A stretch of 64,000 nucleotides of DNA from Microbacterium sp. Marseille-Q6648 (GCF_943181415.1 NZ_CALPBZ010000002.1:186001-250000), one strand, 5' to 3'. Counted from the first letter of the stretch, positions 44,328 to 52,776 are shown. A program made the numbers and translations. Notes: generated by a model from the sequence alone, not told the origin.

Positions 44328-45274
44328 GAGAGGAAGCCCCCGCGCTTTCGGGTGAGGAACATGAACAGGTACACGCACACGAACACGACCGCGCCGAGGG
44401 CGAACGAGATGGCCGAGCCGTAGTTGTAGTTGGCCAGCGCGAACGCCTGCTGGAACGCGTACATGTTGGGCGTGAAGTCGGCGCTGATGGCGCCCGCCGC
44501 CAGATACCGGAGGATCTGCGGCTCATTGAAGAACTGCAGCGTGCCGATGAGGGCGAAGACCAGGATCAGCACGAGCGCCGGCGCGATCAGCGGGATCTTG
44601 ATGCGCAGCACCATCTGCCACTGGCTCGCGCCGTCGATGCGCGCCGCCTCGTAGAGGGTCGGGTCGATCCCCTGAAGTGCCGCGTAGAGGATGATCATGT
44701 AGTACCCGGCCCACTGCCACGTGACGATGTTGAGCAGGCCGAAGAAGATGAGATCGCGGCTGAGGAAGTCGGGGCCCACGGCGCCGAACATCCCGAACAG
44801 CTCGGCGAGCGGACCGAAGCTCTTGCTGTACAGGAATCCCCACATCAGTGCGCCGATGACGGCCGGGATCGCGTAGGGCAGGAAGATCATCAGCCTCGAG
44901 AAGCGCGCGAAACGGGTGGTGACGACGTCGAGGATGAGGGCGACCGCCAGCGAGACGGCCATCTGCAGCGGGATGAGGACGATCGAGAAGCGGACGACGA
45001 ACCACACGCCGTCGAGGAAGTTCTGATCGGTGAACGCTTTGACGTAGTTGTCGAAGAGGACGAAGCGCGTACCTCCGATCAGCTGGTTCTGGAAGAGGCT
45101 GAGGTACAGCGCGTACAGCAGCGGCGCGACGAGGAACGCCAGGAACACCAGCGCGAAGGGCGAGACGAACGCCCATCCCACGGCGCTCTGCCGCGAGGGG
45201 CGTCGAGTGCGCCGGGAGGTGCGGGTCGGGCGGTCGATATCCGAGGGCGCGCCCTCGGCGAGGTCAACGGTCAT
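44324..45274 (-). CDS. ABC sugar transporter permease, MalF type (arabinan operon)
   Basis: Membrane subunit of 316 residues. The first segment is AFVSPFALVFLAFLVAPLLY after a basic tail, and the EAA loop is TLYEAARIDGASQWQMVLRI. It resembles the 20-946 permease in the NMYAFQQAF region and overall plan, so the two importers may be of common origin. Its start follows a 107-base gap with tandem repeats and a strong hairpin. The ribosome site is weak, which fits lower expression than the binding protein. Confidence 0.92.
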   Translation of the reverse strand: MTVDLAEGAPSDIDRPTRTSRRTRRPSRQSAVGWAFVSPFALVFLAFLVAPLLYALYLSLFQNQLIGGTRFVLFDNYVKAFTDQNFLDGVWFVVRFSIVLIPLQMAVSLAVALILDVVTTRFARFSRLMIFLPYAIPAVIGALMWGFLYSKSFGPLAELFGMFGAVGPDFLSRDLIFFGLLNIVTWQWAGYYMIILYAALQGIDPTLYEAARIDGASQWQMVLRIKIPLIAPALVLILVFALIGTLQFFNEPQILRYLAAGAISADFTPNMYAFQQAFALANYNYGSAISFALGAVVFVCVYLFMFLTRKRGGFLS

Positions 45275-45296
45275 GGGGGGATCTTTCGTTTCGGTG

Positions 45297-45350
45297 CCGA
45301 ACGAGGCTCACGGGCCGAACGAGGCTCCTGAGCCGATCGAGGCTCGTGGG
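45297..45350. repeat. Three tandem 18-base repeats
   Basis: Units at 45297, 45315 and 45333 share CCGANCGAGGCTC followed by five variable bases (ACGGG, CTGAG, GTGGG). They lie in the untranslated gap between binding-protein and permease genes. The third unit runs into the left arm of the hairpin at 45343. No coding explanation on the transcribed strand. Confidence 0.85.
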
Positions 45351-45377
45351 CCGGCCCGCCGGGGGCCGGCCCACGAG
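45343..45377 (-). terminator. Intercistronic hairpin after binding-protein gene
   Basis: A perfect 15-base GC-rich stem (45343-45357 with 45363-45377) and 5-base loop, starting 4 bases after the binding-protein stop. Same position as the hairpins at 28091 and 31991. Confidence 0.8.
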
Positions 45378-45381
45378 AGGG

Positions 45382-46734
45382 TCACTCGACGGTGAAGCCC
45401 TGCTCCTCGGCGTAGGCCACGACGTCCTCCTGCAGGCGGTCGGCCGCCTCGGAACCCGACACCGAGCCCTCGTTGATCGCCGCGAGCTGCTCGGTGAACG
45501 CGTCGTAGTAGTACTGCCCGAACGGGGTGTACGTCATACCGGTGTAGGCGTTGGCGGCCGGGACGTAGACCTCCTTGTTGGCCTGCTGCCCGTTGAAGAA
45601 CGGCACTTCGTAGTCCACGAACTCCGGCGAGTTCAGCGCCTTCAGGTTCAGCGGGAAGATGACCTGGTTCTGCCAGCCGTCCAGCAGCGACTCGTCGTCG
45701 GCGTAGACGCCGAACGCGACCTTGGCGGCCAGCTCGGGGTCCGAGGCCTGGCTGGTGACCGAGAAGGCGGAGCCTCCCCAGTTGACCGACACCGGGTTGT
45801 CGGCGTCCCACTGCGGCAGCGGCGCGACAGCCCACACCCCGGCATCCTCACCCTCGCCGACGCCGGCGCCGGTGAGGTATCCGGGTGCCCACGCCGCCGA
45901 GATGTAGGTGGCGTAGTCCCCGCCGATCACACCGGAGATGTACTCCGGGGTGAACTGGTCCTGCGTGCCGACCAGCCCCTTCTCGACGAGCCCGGCCCAG
46001 TAGTCGAGGACCTCCTTCGAGGCGTCGTCCGCGAGATCGATGCCGATGGTCTCGGGCGAGGCGGGGTCGTACGTGAACGGCTGCGCGCCGTTCTGGTACT
46101 GCAGCGCCATCATGACCGCCGGCACGTTCGCGCCGAGGTCGCCGAAGAGCGGCCCGCCGGCGTCCTTCACCTTCTGGGCGGCCTCTTCGTACTCCGCCCA
46201 CGTCGTCGGCGGCGTGATGTCGTACTCCTCGAAGACGTCGGCGCGGTAGATCATGCCCATGGGGCCGCCGTCGACCGGAGCGCCGTAGACGCCGTCGCCG
46301 ACCGAGACGTCCTTCCAGGCACCCTCGCTGTAGTCGTCCTTGACGTCTTCGTAGCCCATGTCGCTGATGTCGACCAAGGCCTCCTGGATCTGGAACGTCG
46401 GGATGCGGTCGGCCTCGACCATGATCACGTCGGGAGCGCCCGTGCCGGCGGTGATCGCCGTCTGGAACTTGTCGTACTCGTCGCCGCCCTGGCCGACGTT
46501 GGTCCAGCACACCTGGACCTCGTCGTTCTGCTCGTTGAAGTTGTCGACGACGAGCTCCATGTTCGGGTACCACGCCCACATGGTCACGACGGGCAGGTCG
46601 GACTTGGGGATGGTGTTCGTGCAGTTCGTGGCGTCATTGCCGCCGTTGCCGCCACCGCCGCCTGCGGAGCACGAGGCGAGCGCGGCTGCGAGAACGAGCA
46701 CGGCGGATGCGGCGAGGACTGGTTTCGTCTTCAC
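45382..46734 (-). CDS. Carbohydrate ABC transporter substrate-binding lipoprotein (arabinan operon)
   Basis: Family-1 binding protein, 450 residues. The lipobox LASC lies near residue 22 and a Gly/Asn linker follows. The mature protein begins PVVTMWAWYPNMELVVDNFN. GTG 46734 has GAAAGGGAAG upstream. It is the first gene of the arabinan operon, with two TACAACG-type operators 85-113 bases upstream. The ligand is inferred to be an arabino-oligosaccharide from the GH51 gene downstream. Confidence 0.92.
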   Translation of the reverse strand: MKTKPVLAASAVLVLAAALASCSAGGGGGNGGNDATNCTNTIPKSDLPVVTMWAWYPNMELVVDNFNEQNDEVQVCWTNVGQGGDEYDKFQTAITAGTGAPDVIMVEADRIPTFQIQEALVDISDMGYEDVKDDYSEGAWKDVSVGDGVYGAPVDGGPMGMIYRADVFEEYDITPPTTWAEYEEAAQKVKDAGGPLFGDLGANVPAVMMALQYQNGAQPFTYDPASPETIGIDLADDASKEVLDYWAGLVEKGLVGTQDQFTPEYISGVIGGDYATYISAAWAPGYLTGAGVGEGEDAGVWAVAPLPQWDADNPVSVNWGGSAFSVTSQASDPELAAKVAFGVYADDESLLDGWQNQVIFPLNLKALNSPEFVDYEVPFFNGQQANKEVYVPAANAYTGMTYTPFGQYYYDAFTEQLAAINEGSVSGSEAADRLQEDVVAYAEEQGFTVE

Positions 46735-46818
46735 GGGATCTTCCCTTTCGGAATGTCGGACATCTTTGTCGGTGCATCCAGCTCACCGGTGATCTCGGGA
46801 TGCCGGTGAGGCTGCTGT

Positions 46819-46832
46819 GTACAACGTTGTAC
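46819..46832. promoter_or_regulatory. Operator palindrome GTACAACGTTGTAC
   Basis: Perfect 14-base inverted repeat upstream of the arabinan operon. Shares TACAACGTTGTA with sites before the secreted esterase gene (56760, 56826). Confidence 0.75.
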
Positions 46833-46845
46833 TTCAACGTTGTAC
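46832..46845. promoter_or_regulatory. Second TACAACG-type operator (CTTCAACGTTGTAC)
   Basis: Adjacent copy with an intact CAACGTTG core and right arm, with its centre 13 bases from the first. Tandem sites suggest cooperative binding. Confidence 0.65.
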
Positions 46846-46934
46846 AACTAAATCGCGCACTCTCGGACGCTGTCAAGAGGAAGGCTCGAAAATTTCCCGG
46901 ACTGTTGCGGGAACTCGCCCGCGCAAGAACGAGG

Positions 46935-47888
46935 TCAGTAGTCGATGGGCGCGGGGCCCACGTCGCGCACCAGGTCGGCCATGGCGCGATACGCGGCGTC
47001 GCGGTACGCCACGAGCGCTGCCGCGCGCTCGGGCGGCGTCGCGGTGAACCCGCGTCCGCTCTTGACCCCGAGCTCCCCGCGCGAGACGCGCTCGGTGAGG
47101 GCGGCGGGCGCGGCGAACCGGTCGGGATAGGCCTCGGACAGCGAGGTGTAGCAGAAGTCGTAGACGTCCAGGCCCGCCATGTCGGCGATGGCGAACGGCC
47201 CGAAGAAGGGCAGCCGGAATCCGAAGGTGGTGCGGGCGATGAGATCGATCGACTGCGCATCCGCGACGCCCTCTTCGACCAGGCGCGAGGCCTCGGTGAA
47301 CAGGGCGTACTGCAGGCGGTTGAGCACGAAGCCGGTCACGTCTGCGATCTCGACACCGGTCTTGCCGCACTCCGCGAGCAGAGCGATGACGTCGCCGGCC
47401 ACGTCGGGCGCGGTGGCGGCGTGCGGGATCACCTCGACCCCGGGGATGAAGGGAGCCGGGTTGCTGAAGTGCACGCCGATGAAGCGGGAGGGCTCGGCGA
47501 CCGCCTCGGCCAGACGCGAGATCGCGATCGTCGACGTGTTCGAGCCGATGATCGCGGCCGGCGGCGCCGCCGCGCTGATGCGTCGCAGGATGTCGTGCTT
47601 GATCGTGAGGATCTCGGGCACGGCCTCTTCGACGAAGTCCGCGCCCGAGACGGCATCCTCGATCGTGTCGGCGGCGGTGACGGCGGCGGCGACGATGTCG
47701 CCCGCGTCGGCGGGGAACAGCCCGCGCCCGGCGAAGTCGTGCGCTTCGGCGATGATGCGATCGCGGCTGCGCGCGGCGTGCTCGGCGGAGACATCCGCGA
47801 GACGCACCGCCCTGCCCGACAGCGCGAGGACCTGCGCGATCCCGCCTCCCATGTACCCCGATCCGACGACGGCGACGGTGGCGATCAT
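46935..47888 (-). CDS. 3-hydroxyacyl-CoA dehydrogenase-family (L-gulonate 3-dehydrogenase-like) oxidoreductase
   Basis: NAD-dependent enzyme of 317 residues. The Rossmann motif VAVVGSGYMGGGIAQVLA lies at the N-terminus, SNTSTIAISRLAE near residue 120 and the catalytic-histidine motif GVHFSNPAPFIPGVEV near residue 140; VLNRLQYALFTEA begins the helical C-domain. No fatty-acid genes are nearby. It is coupled by ATGA overlap to a sugar-kinase gene, so an aldonate substrate, as for L-gulonate 3-dehydrogenase of the same family, is more likely than an acyl-CoA. It would give a 3-keto acid for the 49690 enzyme to decarboxylate. The family is firm; the role is inferred. Confidence 0.8.
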   Translation of the reverse strand: MIATVAVVGSGYMGGGIAQVLALSGRAVRLADVSAEHAARSRDRIIAEAHDFAGRGLFPADAGDIVAAAVTAADTIEDAVSGADFVEEAVPEILTIKHDILRRISAAAPPAAIIGSNTSTIAISRLAEAVAEPSRFIGVHFSNPAPFIPGVEVIPHAATAPDVAGDVIALLAECGKTGVEIADVTGFVLNRLQYALFTEASRLVEEGVADAQSIDLIARTTFGFRLPFFGPFAIADMAGLDVYDFCYTSLSEAYPDRFAAPAALTERVSRGELGVKSGRGFTATPPERAAALVAYRDAAYRAMADLVRDVGPAPIDY

Positions 47889-49693
47889 GTTCTTTCCTCT
47901 TCCTCGTGCGTGACGGTGAGTGCGATCTTCGGAGCGGACGCGGACGACGTGCCCTCGGTTGCCGCGCCTGCGGGTCCTGTCGCGGCGGCGTCCGCCACGG
48001 CGCGTGCGATGATCGCGAACGAGACCGCACCGGGATCGGGGTGGCCGACGCTCCGCTCGGCGAGCGGTCGGGAGCGGCCGCGCCGCGGACGCAGCGCCGC
48101 CGTCGCCGATGCGGCGTGCTCGGCCGCGGCGGCCGCCTCGTCGAGCGCGCGGTCGAGCGCGGTGGCGCGGTCGACCGCCTGCCGCAGGGTCTCGGCGAAG
48201 GGGAGCATGGCATCGAGCATCGTCTTGTCGCCCGGCTCGGCGCCACCCAGCGCGGCGAGTCGCCCCACGGCCAGATCGACGATGTGCGCGAGATGCGGCG
48301 GCGATGCCTCATCGGCGTCGCCGAGCCCTTCGCCCAGCGCCACCAGCGCCGCCCCCCACAGCGCGCCGGAGGTGCCGCCCGCCTCGTCGGACCAGGCGTC
48401 GCCGGCGCGCACGAGCAGCGCGGCGGCTCCGGCGGCGGTGTCGGCGGAGGCCTCGAGCGCCGCGTGCAGGCCCCGGACCATCCCCGTGCCGTGGTCGCCG
48501 TCCCCGGCGACGGCGTCGAGGTCGCCCAGTTCGCCCGAGCGCTCCGCGACGGCGTCGTGGGCGACACGGATCAGCCGCGCGGCCTCGCGTGCATGGCGCT
48601 GCGACCGTTCGGACGCCGGCACCGCGCTCGCGGCATCCGCGACGGCGGCCGTTTCCTCATCCCGGGGTTCGGGAGCCGCGCCGGCGGATTCGCGCAGCGG
48701 TCCGCGACGGACGAAGGCAGGGGCATCGGCGGGCGCCGTCCACAGCTGCTCGAGCTCGTCATCGAGCCAGAGGAGGGTGAGCGAGACCCCTGCCATGTCG
48801 AGGCTCGTGACGAGTTCGCCGCACACCGGCGCGACGATCTCGAGCCCCGCCGCCGACAGCTCGCCGGCGATGTCCCGGAACAGCACGAAGAGCTCCTCGT
48901 ACTTCACCGCGCCGAGCCCGTTCACGATCGCGCACACCCGCTCGCCCGCACCCGCGGGTCGCTCCGCGAGCAGCGGCTCGACCAGTGTGCGGGCCAGCCG
49001 GCTCGCGGACTGCAGGGGCACGTCCCGGATTCCCGGCTCACCGTGGATCCCCAGCCCGACCGACATCATGCCGTCGGGCACCGTGAACAGCTCGCTGTCC
49101 GCACCGGGCAGGGTGCAGCCGGCGAACCCGACGCCGAGCGACCGCGTGCGGTCGTTCGCCTTGCGGGCCAGGCGCTCGACCTCGTCGAGGTCGTCGCCGC
49201 GTTCGGCCGCCGCGCCCGCGATGCGGAACACGCAGAGGTCGCCGGCGATCCCCCGGCGCTTCTGCGCCTGGTCGGCGGGGGCGCTCGCGACGTCGTCGGT
49301 GACGAGGACGGTGCGCACGTCCATGCCCTCCGCCCGCAGTCGCCGCTCGGCCTCGCCGAAGTGGAGCACGTCGCCGGCGTAGTTGCCGTACGAGAAGAGG
49401 ACGCCGCCACCGGTCTCGGCGGCGCGCGCCACCCGCATCGCCGCCGCGCTGGAGGGCGAGGTGAAGATGTTGCCGCACACGGCGGCGGTCGCGACACCCG
49501 GCCCGACCAGGCCGGCGAAGGCGGGGTAGTGCCCGGAGCCGCCGCCGATGACGACCGCTGCGTGTCCTCGGGCCGCCGCCGGATCGCGCACGACGCCCCC
49601 GTCTACGCGTCGCAGGCGACCGGGGTGGGCCAGGACGAGCCCCTCGAGCGCCTCGTCGACGAACCGGTCGGGGTCGTTGTGGATGCGGGTCAT
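47885..49693 (-). CDS. DhaK-DhaL fused ketose kinase (dihydroxyacetone/erythrulose kinase family)
   Basis: Protein of 602 residues. A DhaK domain (about 1-330) has VVIGGGSGHYPAFAG and His217 in GIHGEPG, the residue that bonds to the ketose. A linker leads to a DhaL domain (about 370-575) with DAVAGDGDHGTGM, GGTSGALWG and SVGHPDPGAVS for ATP-metal binding. A low-complexity tail of about 30 residues follows. ATP-type kinases of this fusion phosphorylate dihydroxyacetone or tetruloses such as L-erythrulose. Overlaps both neighbours by ATGA, so it is the middle gene of a tightly coupled three-gene set. A tetrulose from sugar-acid decarboxylation is the favoured substrate (inference). Confidence 0.85.
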   Translation of the reverse strand: MTRIHNDPDRFVDEALEGLVLAHPGRLRRVDGGVVRDPAAARGHAAVVIGGGSGHYPAFAGLVGPGVATAAVCGNIFTSPSSAAAMRVARAAETGGGVLFSYGNYAGDVLHFGEAERRLRAEGMDVRTVLVTDDVASAPADQAQKRRGIAGDLCVFRIAGAAAERGDDLDEVERLARKANDRTRSLGVGFAGCTLPGADSELFTVPDGMMSVGLGIHGEPGIRDVPLQSASRLARTLVEPLLAERPAGAGERVCAIVNGLGAVKYEELFVLFRDIAGELSAAGLEIVAPVCGELVTSLDMAGVSLTLLWLDDELEQLWTAPADAPAFVRRGPLRESAGAAPEPRDEETAAVADAASAVPASERSQRHAREAARLIRVAHDAVAERSGELGDLDAVAGDGDHGTGMVRGLHAALEASADTAAGAAALLVRAGDAWSDEAGGTSGALWGAALVALGEGLGDADEASPPHLAHIVDLAVGRLAALGGAEPGDKTMLDAMLPFAETLRQAVDRATALDRALDEAAAAAEHAASATAALRPRRGRSRPLAERSVGHPDPGAVSFAIIARAVADAAATGPAGAATEGTSSASAPKIALTVTHEEEERT

Positions 49694-50676
49694 GCCTCCG
49701 CCCCCGCGGCCAGCTGCTGGCGGACGCGACTTCGCCCTTCACCGGTCACCGGGTCACGCGGGAGGATGCGCTCACGCAGGTACTCTCGGTTGGCCGCGCT
49801 CATGCTGAGCCCGTCGCCACCGTAATGCTCGGTGCAGATGACGCCCCGGAACCCGCTGTCCAGCGCCATGCGCATCGCGGTCCGGTAATCGATCACGCCG
49901 CTCTCGAGGTAGGTGGGAACGGTGCTCACGAAGCCCGCATCGGGGTCCTCGTCGCGGGTGTAGTTCTTCACATGCCAGTAGTTGGCGTACGGCAGCGTCG
50001 CGCGCAGCAGCTCCCGCCAGTCCTCGACCGGTTCGTGGAGGCGGACGATGTTGCCGACATCGGGGTTGAGGCCCACCACGTCCGAGCCGATCTCCTCCAC
50101 CAGCCTCACCGCAGATTCTCCGGAGCCGAGGAACGTGTGCTCGTACATCTCGAGCGAGAGCAGGAGCCCCGCATCCTCGGCGTGGCGTCCGAGTTCGCTG
50201 AAGCGCCGAACGGCGAGGTCCCACGCGTCGGTGTCGTCGGATCGGTCACGATGCCCCTCCGCGGTCCAGAACCACAGCCGCCCGCGCTGGGCCGCGGTCA
50301 GGGGGCGGTGGAGCCCCACCGAGACGACTCCCACCCCCAGCTCGGCGGCCACGTCGATGCAGCGGTGGCTGTAGGCGAGGTGATCGTCGCCGTCTGCCTC
50401 GTCGATGACACTGCGACGGATGACCGACATCGACGGCGCGGACAGTCCTGCCTCCGACAGGGTGCTCGCCATCTCGGAGGTCTGCCGGCGGTCGAGATCT
50501 CCGAAGGGGAGCCATGTGTCGGTGAGATCGACGTGCTCGAAACCGGCCTCGGCGACCTCGCGGAAAGTACGGGCCCAACGGCCACGTTCCTCGTCCGGGC
50601 TCGATGCGCCGAGGCGCTCGGGCGCGAAGGGCAGCAGGGCTGCGGCGATGGGCCACGTGTGAGCGGTCAGCGGCAT
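49690..50676 (-). CDS. Xylose-isomerase-like TIM-barrel enzyme (sugar isomerase/epimerase or keto-acid decarboxylase)
   Basis: TIM-barrel protein of 328 residues, AP-endonuclease-2 type. Metal-site candidates lie in LLLSLEMYEHTFLGS (Glu), VVGLNPDVGNIVRLH (Asp), NYWHVKNYTRD (His) and GVICTEHYGGDG (Glu). ATG 50676 has AAGGGGG upstream. Some members of this fold are sugar isomerases; others, such as 3-oxo-isoapionate decarboxylase, act on keto acids. Grouping with a dehydrogenase and a ketose kinase favours the second role. First gene after the GntR operator at 50694. Specific activity unknown. Confidence 0.75.
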   Translation of the reverse strand: MPLTAHTWPIAAALLPFAPERLGASSPDEERGRWARTFREVAEAGFEHVDLTDTWLPFGDLDRRQTSEMASTLSEAGLSAPSMSVIRRSVIDEADGDDHLAYSHRCIDVAAELGVGVVSVGLHRPLTAAQRGRLWFWTAEGHRDRSDDTDAWDLAVRRFSELGRHAEDAGLLLSLEMYEHTFLGSGESAVRLVEEIGSDVVGLNPDVGNIVRLHEPVEDWRELLRATLPYANYWHVKNYTRDEDPDAGFVSTVPTYLESGVIDYRTAMRMALDSGFRGVICTEHYGGDGLSMSAANREYLRERILPRDPVTGEGRSRVRQQLAAGAEA

Positions 50677-50693
50677 GAGTCCCCCTTGATCAC

Positions 50694-50709
50694 GTATCGT
50701 GCACGATAC
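50694..50709. promoter_or_regulatory. GntR/FadR-type operator GTATCGTGCACGATAC
   Basis: Perfect 16-base palindrome 17 bases upstream of the 49690 TIM-barrel gene. ATCGTGCACGAT fits FCD-type GntR sites. The neighbouring GntR gene at 50815 is the likely binder. Confidence 0.8.
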
Positions 50710-50814
50710 ACGATCCCACCCGGTTCGCGGCAGCGGCCAGCCGTCCACCCGGTGGGCCGCGATGCCGGCCGACGACACGTCGCGGCATCCGGACACGCGG
50801 GCGACGAGCGGGAC

Positions 50815-51510
50815 TCAGCGGTCGGCGAGCTCGGCGAGAGCGCGCTCGCGCACGCCACGCAGGTGTGCGCGCATGGCCTCGGCCGCCCGGTCGGCGTCGC
50901 CGGCGGCGATCGCGTCGCGCACCGCGCCGTGCTCGGCCATGGTGGGCGCCGCGTCGGTGACCCCGGTGCCGGTGAAGAGCCGGAACCTCTGATACTGCCC
51001 GCCGAGCGCCTCGTACGCCTGTTCGATGAACGGATTCCCGCCCGCCGCGACGATCGTGCGATGGAAGCGCCGGTCCGCCTCGTAGTAGTCGCGGAAGGAC
51101 TCGTAGCGAGCACCCTTGGGAGCCGTTCCCAACTCGGACACGCTCTCGTCCAGCGACCGGACGAGAAGCGCGTCGGCGCGCCCCGCGGCGAGCGCCGCCG
51201 CGCCCGGCTCGATCAGGAGGCGCGCATCGACCAGATCGGCGAGCTCCTCCCGCGTCAGCGCCGGCGCGACCCGCCATCCCCGCAGCGCCATACGCCGGAT
51301 GAGTCCGGTGCCCTCCAGACGCGTGAGCGCTTCTCGCACCGGGCTGGTCGACACGCCGAGCTCGCGCGAGAGGGCATCGATGCTCAGCGCGCCCTCCGGG
51401 GGCACGTGCCCGTCCACGATGAGGCTCACGAGAGCGTCGTAGACGTCGTCCACCACGAGGCGCGGTGTGATCGCCCCCGGGCGGGAGCCTCGCCCCCCAC
51501 TGGTCGACAC
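50815..51510 (-). CDS. GntR-family regulator, FadR/FCD subfamily
   Basis: Regulator of 231 residues. The winged helix is at about residues 20-85 (VYDALVSLIVDGHVPPEGAL then LSRELGVSTSPVREALTRLE). The helical FCD effector domain (about 95-225) carries DYYEADRRFHRTIVAAGGNP and a C-terminal EHGAVRDAIAAGD; Asp and His residues here normally bind a metal and a sugar acid or other organic acid. GTG 51510 starts it. It lies directly upstream of, and on the same strand as, the sugar-acid module, with the operator between. FCD regulators often sense sugar acids, in line with the proposed module. Confidence 0.9.
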   Translation of the reverse strand: MSTSGGRGSRPGAITPRLVVDDVYDALVSLIVDGHVPPEGALSIDALSRELGVSTSPVREALTRLEGTGLIRRMALRGWRVAPALTREELADLVDARLLIEPGAAALAAGRADALLVRSLDESVSELGTAPKGARYESFRDYYEADRRFHRTIVAAGGNPFIEQAYEALGGQYQRFRLFTGTGVTDAAPTMAEHGAVRDAIAAGDADRAAEAMRAHLRGVRERALAELADR

Positions 51511-51619
51511 CCCGACAGCATAGCGACGCGGCCCGGGACGCCGCCGCCCTCACCGCCGGGTCCGCCCGGCTAGAGTACAGAGATCGCGCGGGCCCGACCC
51601 GCCTCGAATGGAGGCATCG

Positions 51620-52720
51620 ATGAGTCCCACGATGCATGACGTCGCGCGGGCGGCAGGTGTGTCGATCAAGACGGTGTCGAACGTGGTCAACGAGTATCCG
51701 CACGTGCGCGATTCCACGCGCCAGCGGGTGCTGCAGGCGATCGAGGAGCTCGGCTACCGGCCGAACCTCTCAGCGCGCGGCCTGCGGTCGGGCCGCACCG
51801 GCGTCATCGGACTCGCCGTGCCGGCGCTCCGGGAGAACTACTTCGCCGAGCTCGCCGACGCCGTCATCCGCGCCGCCGAGCACCGCGGACTCACCGTGGT
51901 CATCGAGCAGACCAACGGCGACCGCGAGAAAGAGCTTCAATCCCTCACCGGCGGTCGTCTGCGATTGACGGACGGGATGCTGTTCAGCCCGGTCAGTCTC
52001 GGACCGAGCGACGTGGGCGCACTGGACGTCGGGTTCCCGCTCGTCCTGCTCGGAGAGCGCATCTTCGACGGCCCGACCGATCACGTGACGATGCACAACA
52101 CCTCGTCCGCGCGGGCCGCCGTCGCCCACCTTCTCGAACTCGGTCGCCGCCGCGTCGCCGTGATCGGCGCCGCGGAGCACCCGAGTGACGACCCCAGCTC
52201 GGCGAACCTCCGGGTGCGGGGCTATCGCCAGGCGCTCGACGATGCAGGAGTGGCGTTCGACCCGCAGCTGGTGCGCGCCGCCGACCACTGGCACCGTGAG
52301 ACCGGCGCGCAGGCCACCCGTCGCCTCATCGAGGAGGGCGTGGAGTTCGACGCGATCTTCGCCCTCAACGACACCCTCGGCCTCGGCGCGCTGCGCGCTC
52401 TCGGAGAGGCCGGGATCGGGGTCCCCGATGACGTCGCCGTCATCGGCTTCGACAACATCGACGAGTCGCGCTTCTCGGTGCCCTCGATGTCGAGCATCGA
52501 TCCCGGGCGCGAGGAGATCGCGGCCACCGCCGTCGACCTGCTCCTGGATCGCATGAACGAGAAGGGCGACCGTCAGCCGCCGCGCCGCGTCGTGCCCGAC
52601 TTCCGCCTCGTCGCGAGGGAATCCACCGGCGAGACCTCCCCCGCCGACCCTCCCTGCCCCCGCTGTCCTGAGCCGCCGCCGCCCCGCTGTTGCGTCGGCC
52701 ACGACGAGCGGTCAAGCTAG
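51620..52720 (+). CDS. LacI-family transcriptional regulator with Cys/Pro-rich tail
   Basis: Regulator of 366 residues. The helix-turn-helix is PTMHDVARAAGVSIKTVSNV, and the ligand domain ends in AVIGFDNIDESRFSVPSMSS. ATG 51620 has GGAGG 5 bases upstream and is preferred to ATG 51608. After the normal end of the family (FRLVARESTG) the frame continues for about 29 residues with CPRCPEPPPPRCCVG, which is unusual and probably unstructured. It lies just upstream of the second GH51 gene, and the 52720 operator begins at its last codon. It probably controls arabinofuranosidase expression and may share operators with the 17209 protein. Confidence 0.9.
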   Translation: MSPTMHDVARAAGVSIKTVSNVVNEYPHVRDSTRQRVLQAIEELGYRPNLSARGLRSGRTGVIGLAVPALRENYFAELADAVIRAAEHRGLTVVIEQTNGDREKELQSLTGGRLRLTDGMLFSPVSLGPSDVGALDVGFPLVLLGERIFDGPTDHVTMHNTSSARAAVAHLLELGRRRVAVIGAAEHPSDDPSSANLRVRGYRQALDDAGVAFDPQLVRAADHWHRETGAQATRRLIEEGVEFDAIFALNDTLGLGALRALGEAGIGVPDDVAVIGFDNIDESRFSVPSMSSIDPGREEIAATAVDLLLDRMNEKGDRQPPRRVVPDFRLVARESTGETSPADPPCPRCPEPPPPRCCVGHDERSS

Positions 52721-52733
52721 GAAAGCGCTTGCC
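52720..52733. promoter_or_regulatory. LacI-type operator (GGAAAGCGCTTGCC)
   Basis: Exact reverse complement of the 30565 site, in the 56-base gap between the LacI stop and the second GH51 gene. Confidence 0.75.
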
Positions 52734-52776
52734 GACTCCGCGCCGGCACCGATCCCCCTCCCCGATTAGGAGCATC

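Noticed and set aside
45297-45350. CRISPR-like array
   Set aside because: Only three direct 18-base units with no spacers and no cas genes nearby.
46935-47888. Fatty-acid beta-oxidation role for the 3-hydroxyacyl-CoA dehydrogenase-like gene
   Set aside because: No thiolase, hydratase or acyl-CoA genes are nearby. It is translationally coupled to a ketose kinase.
46707-49382. 891-codon + strand frame over the 3-hydroxyacyl-CoA dehydrogenase and kinase genes
   Set aside because: Composition is that of an antisense shadow (long Ser/Ala/Arg runs). The minus-strand genes have complete cofactor motifs and overlapping stops and starts.
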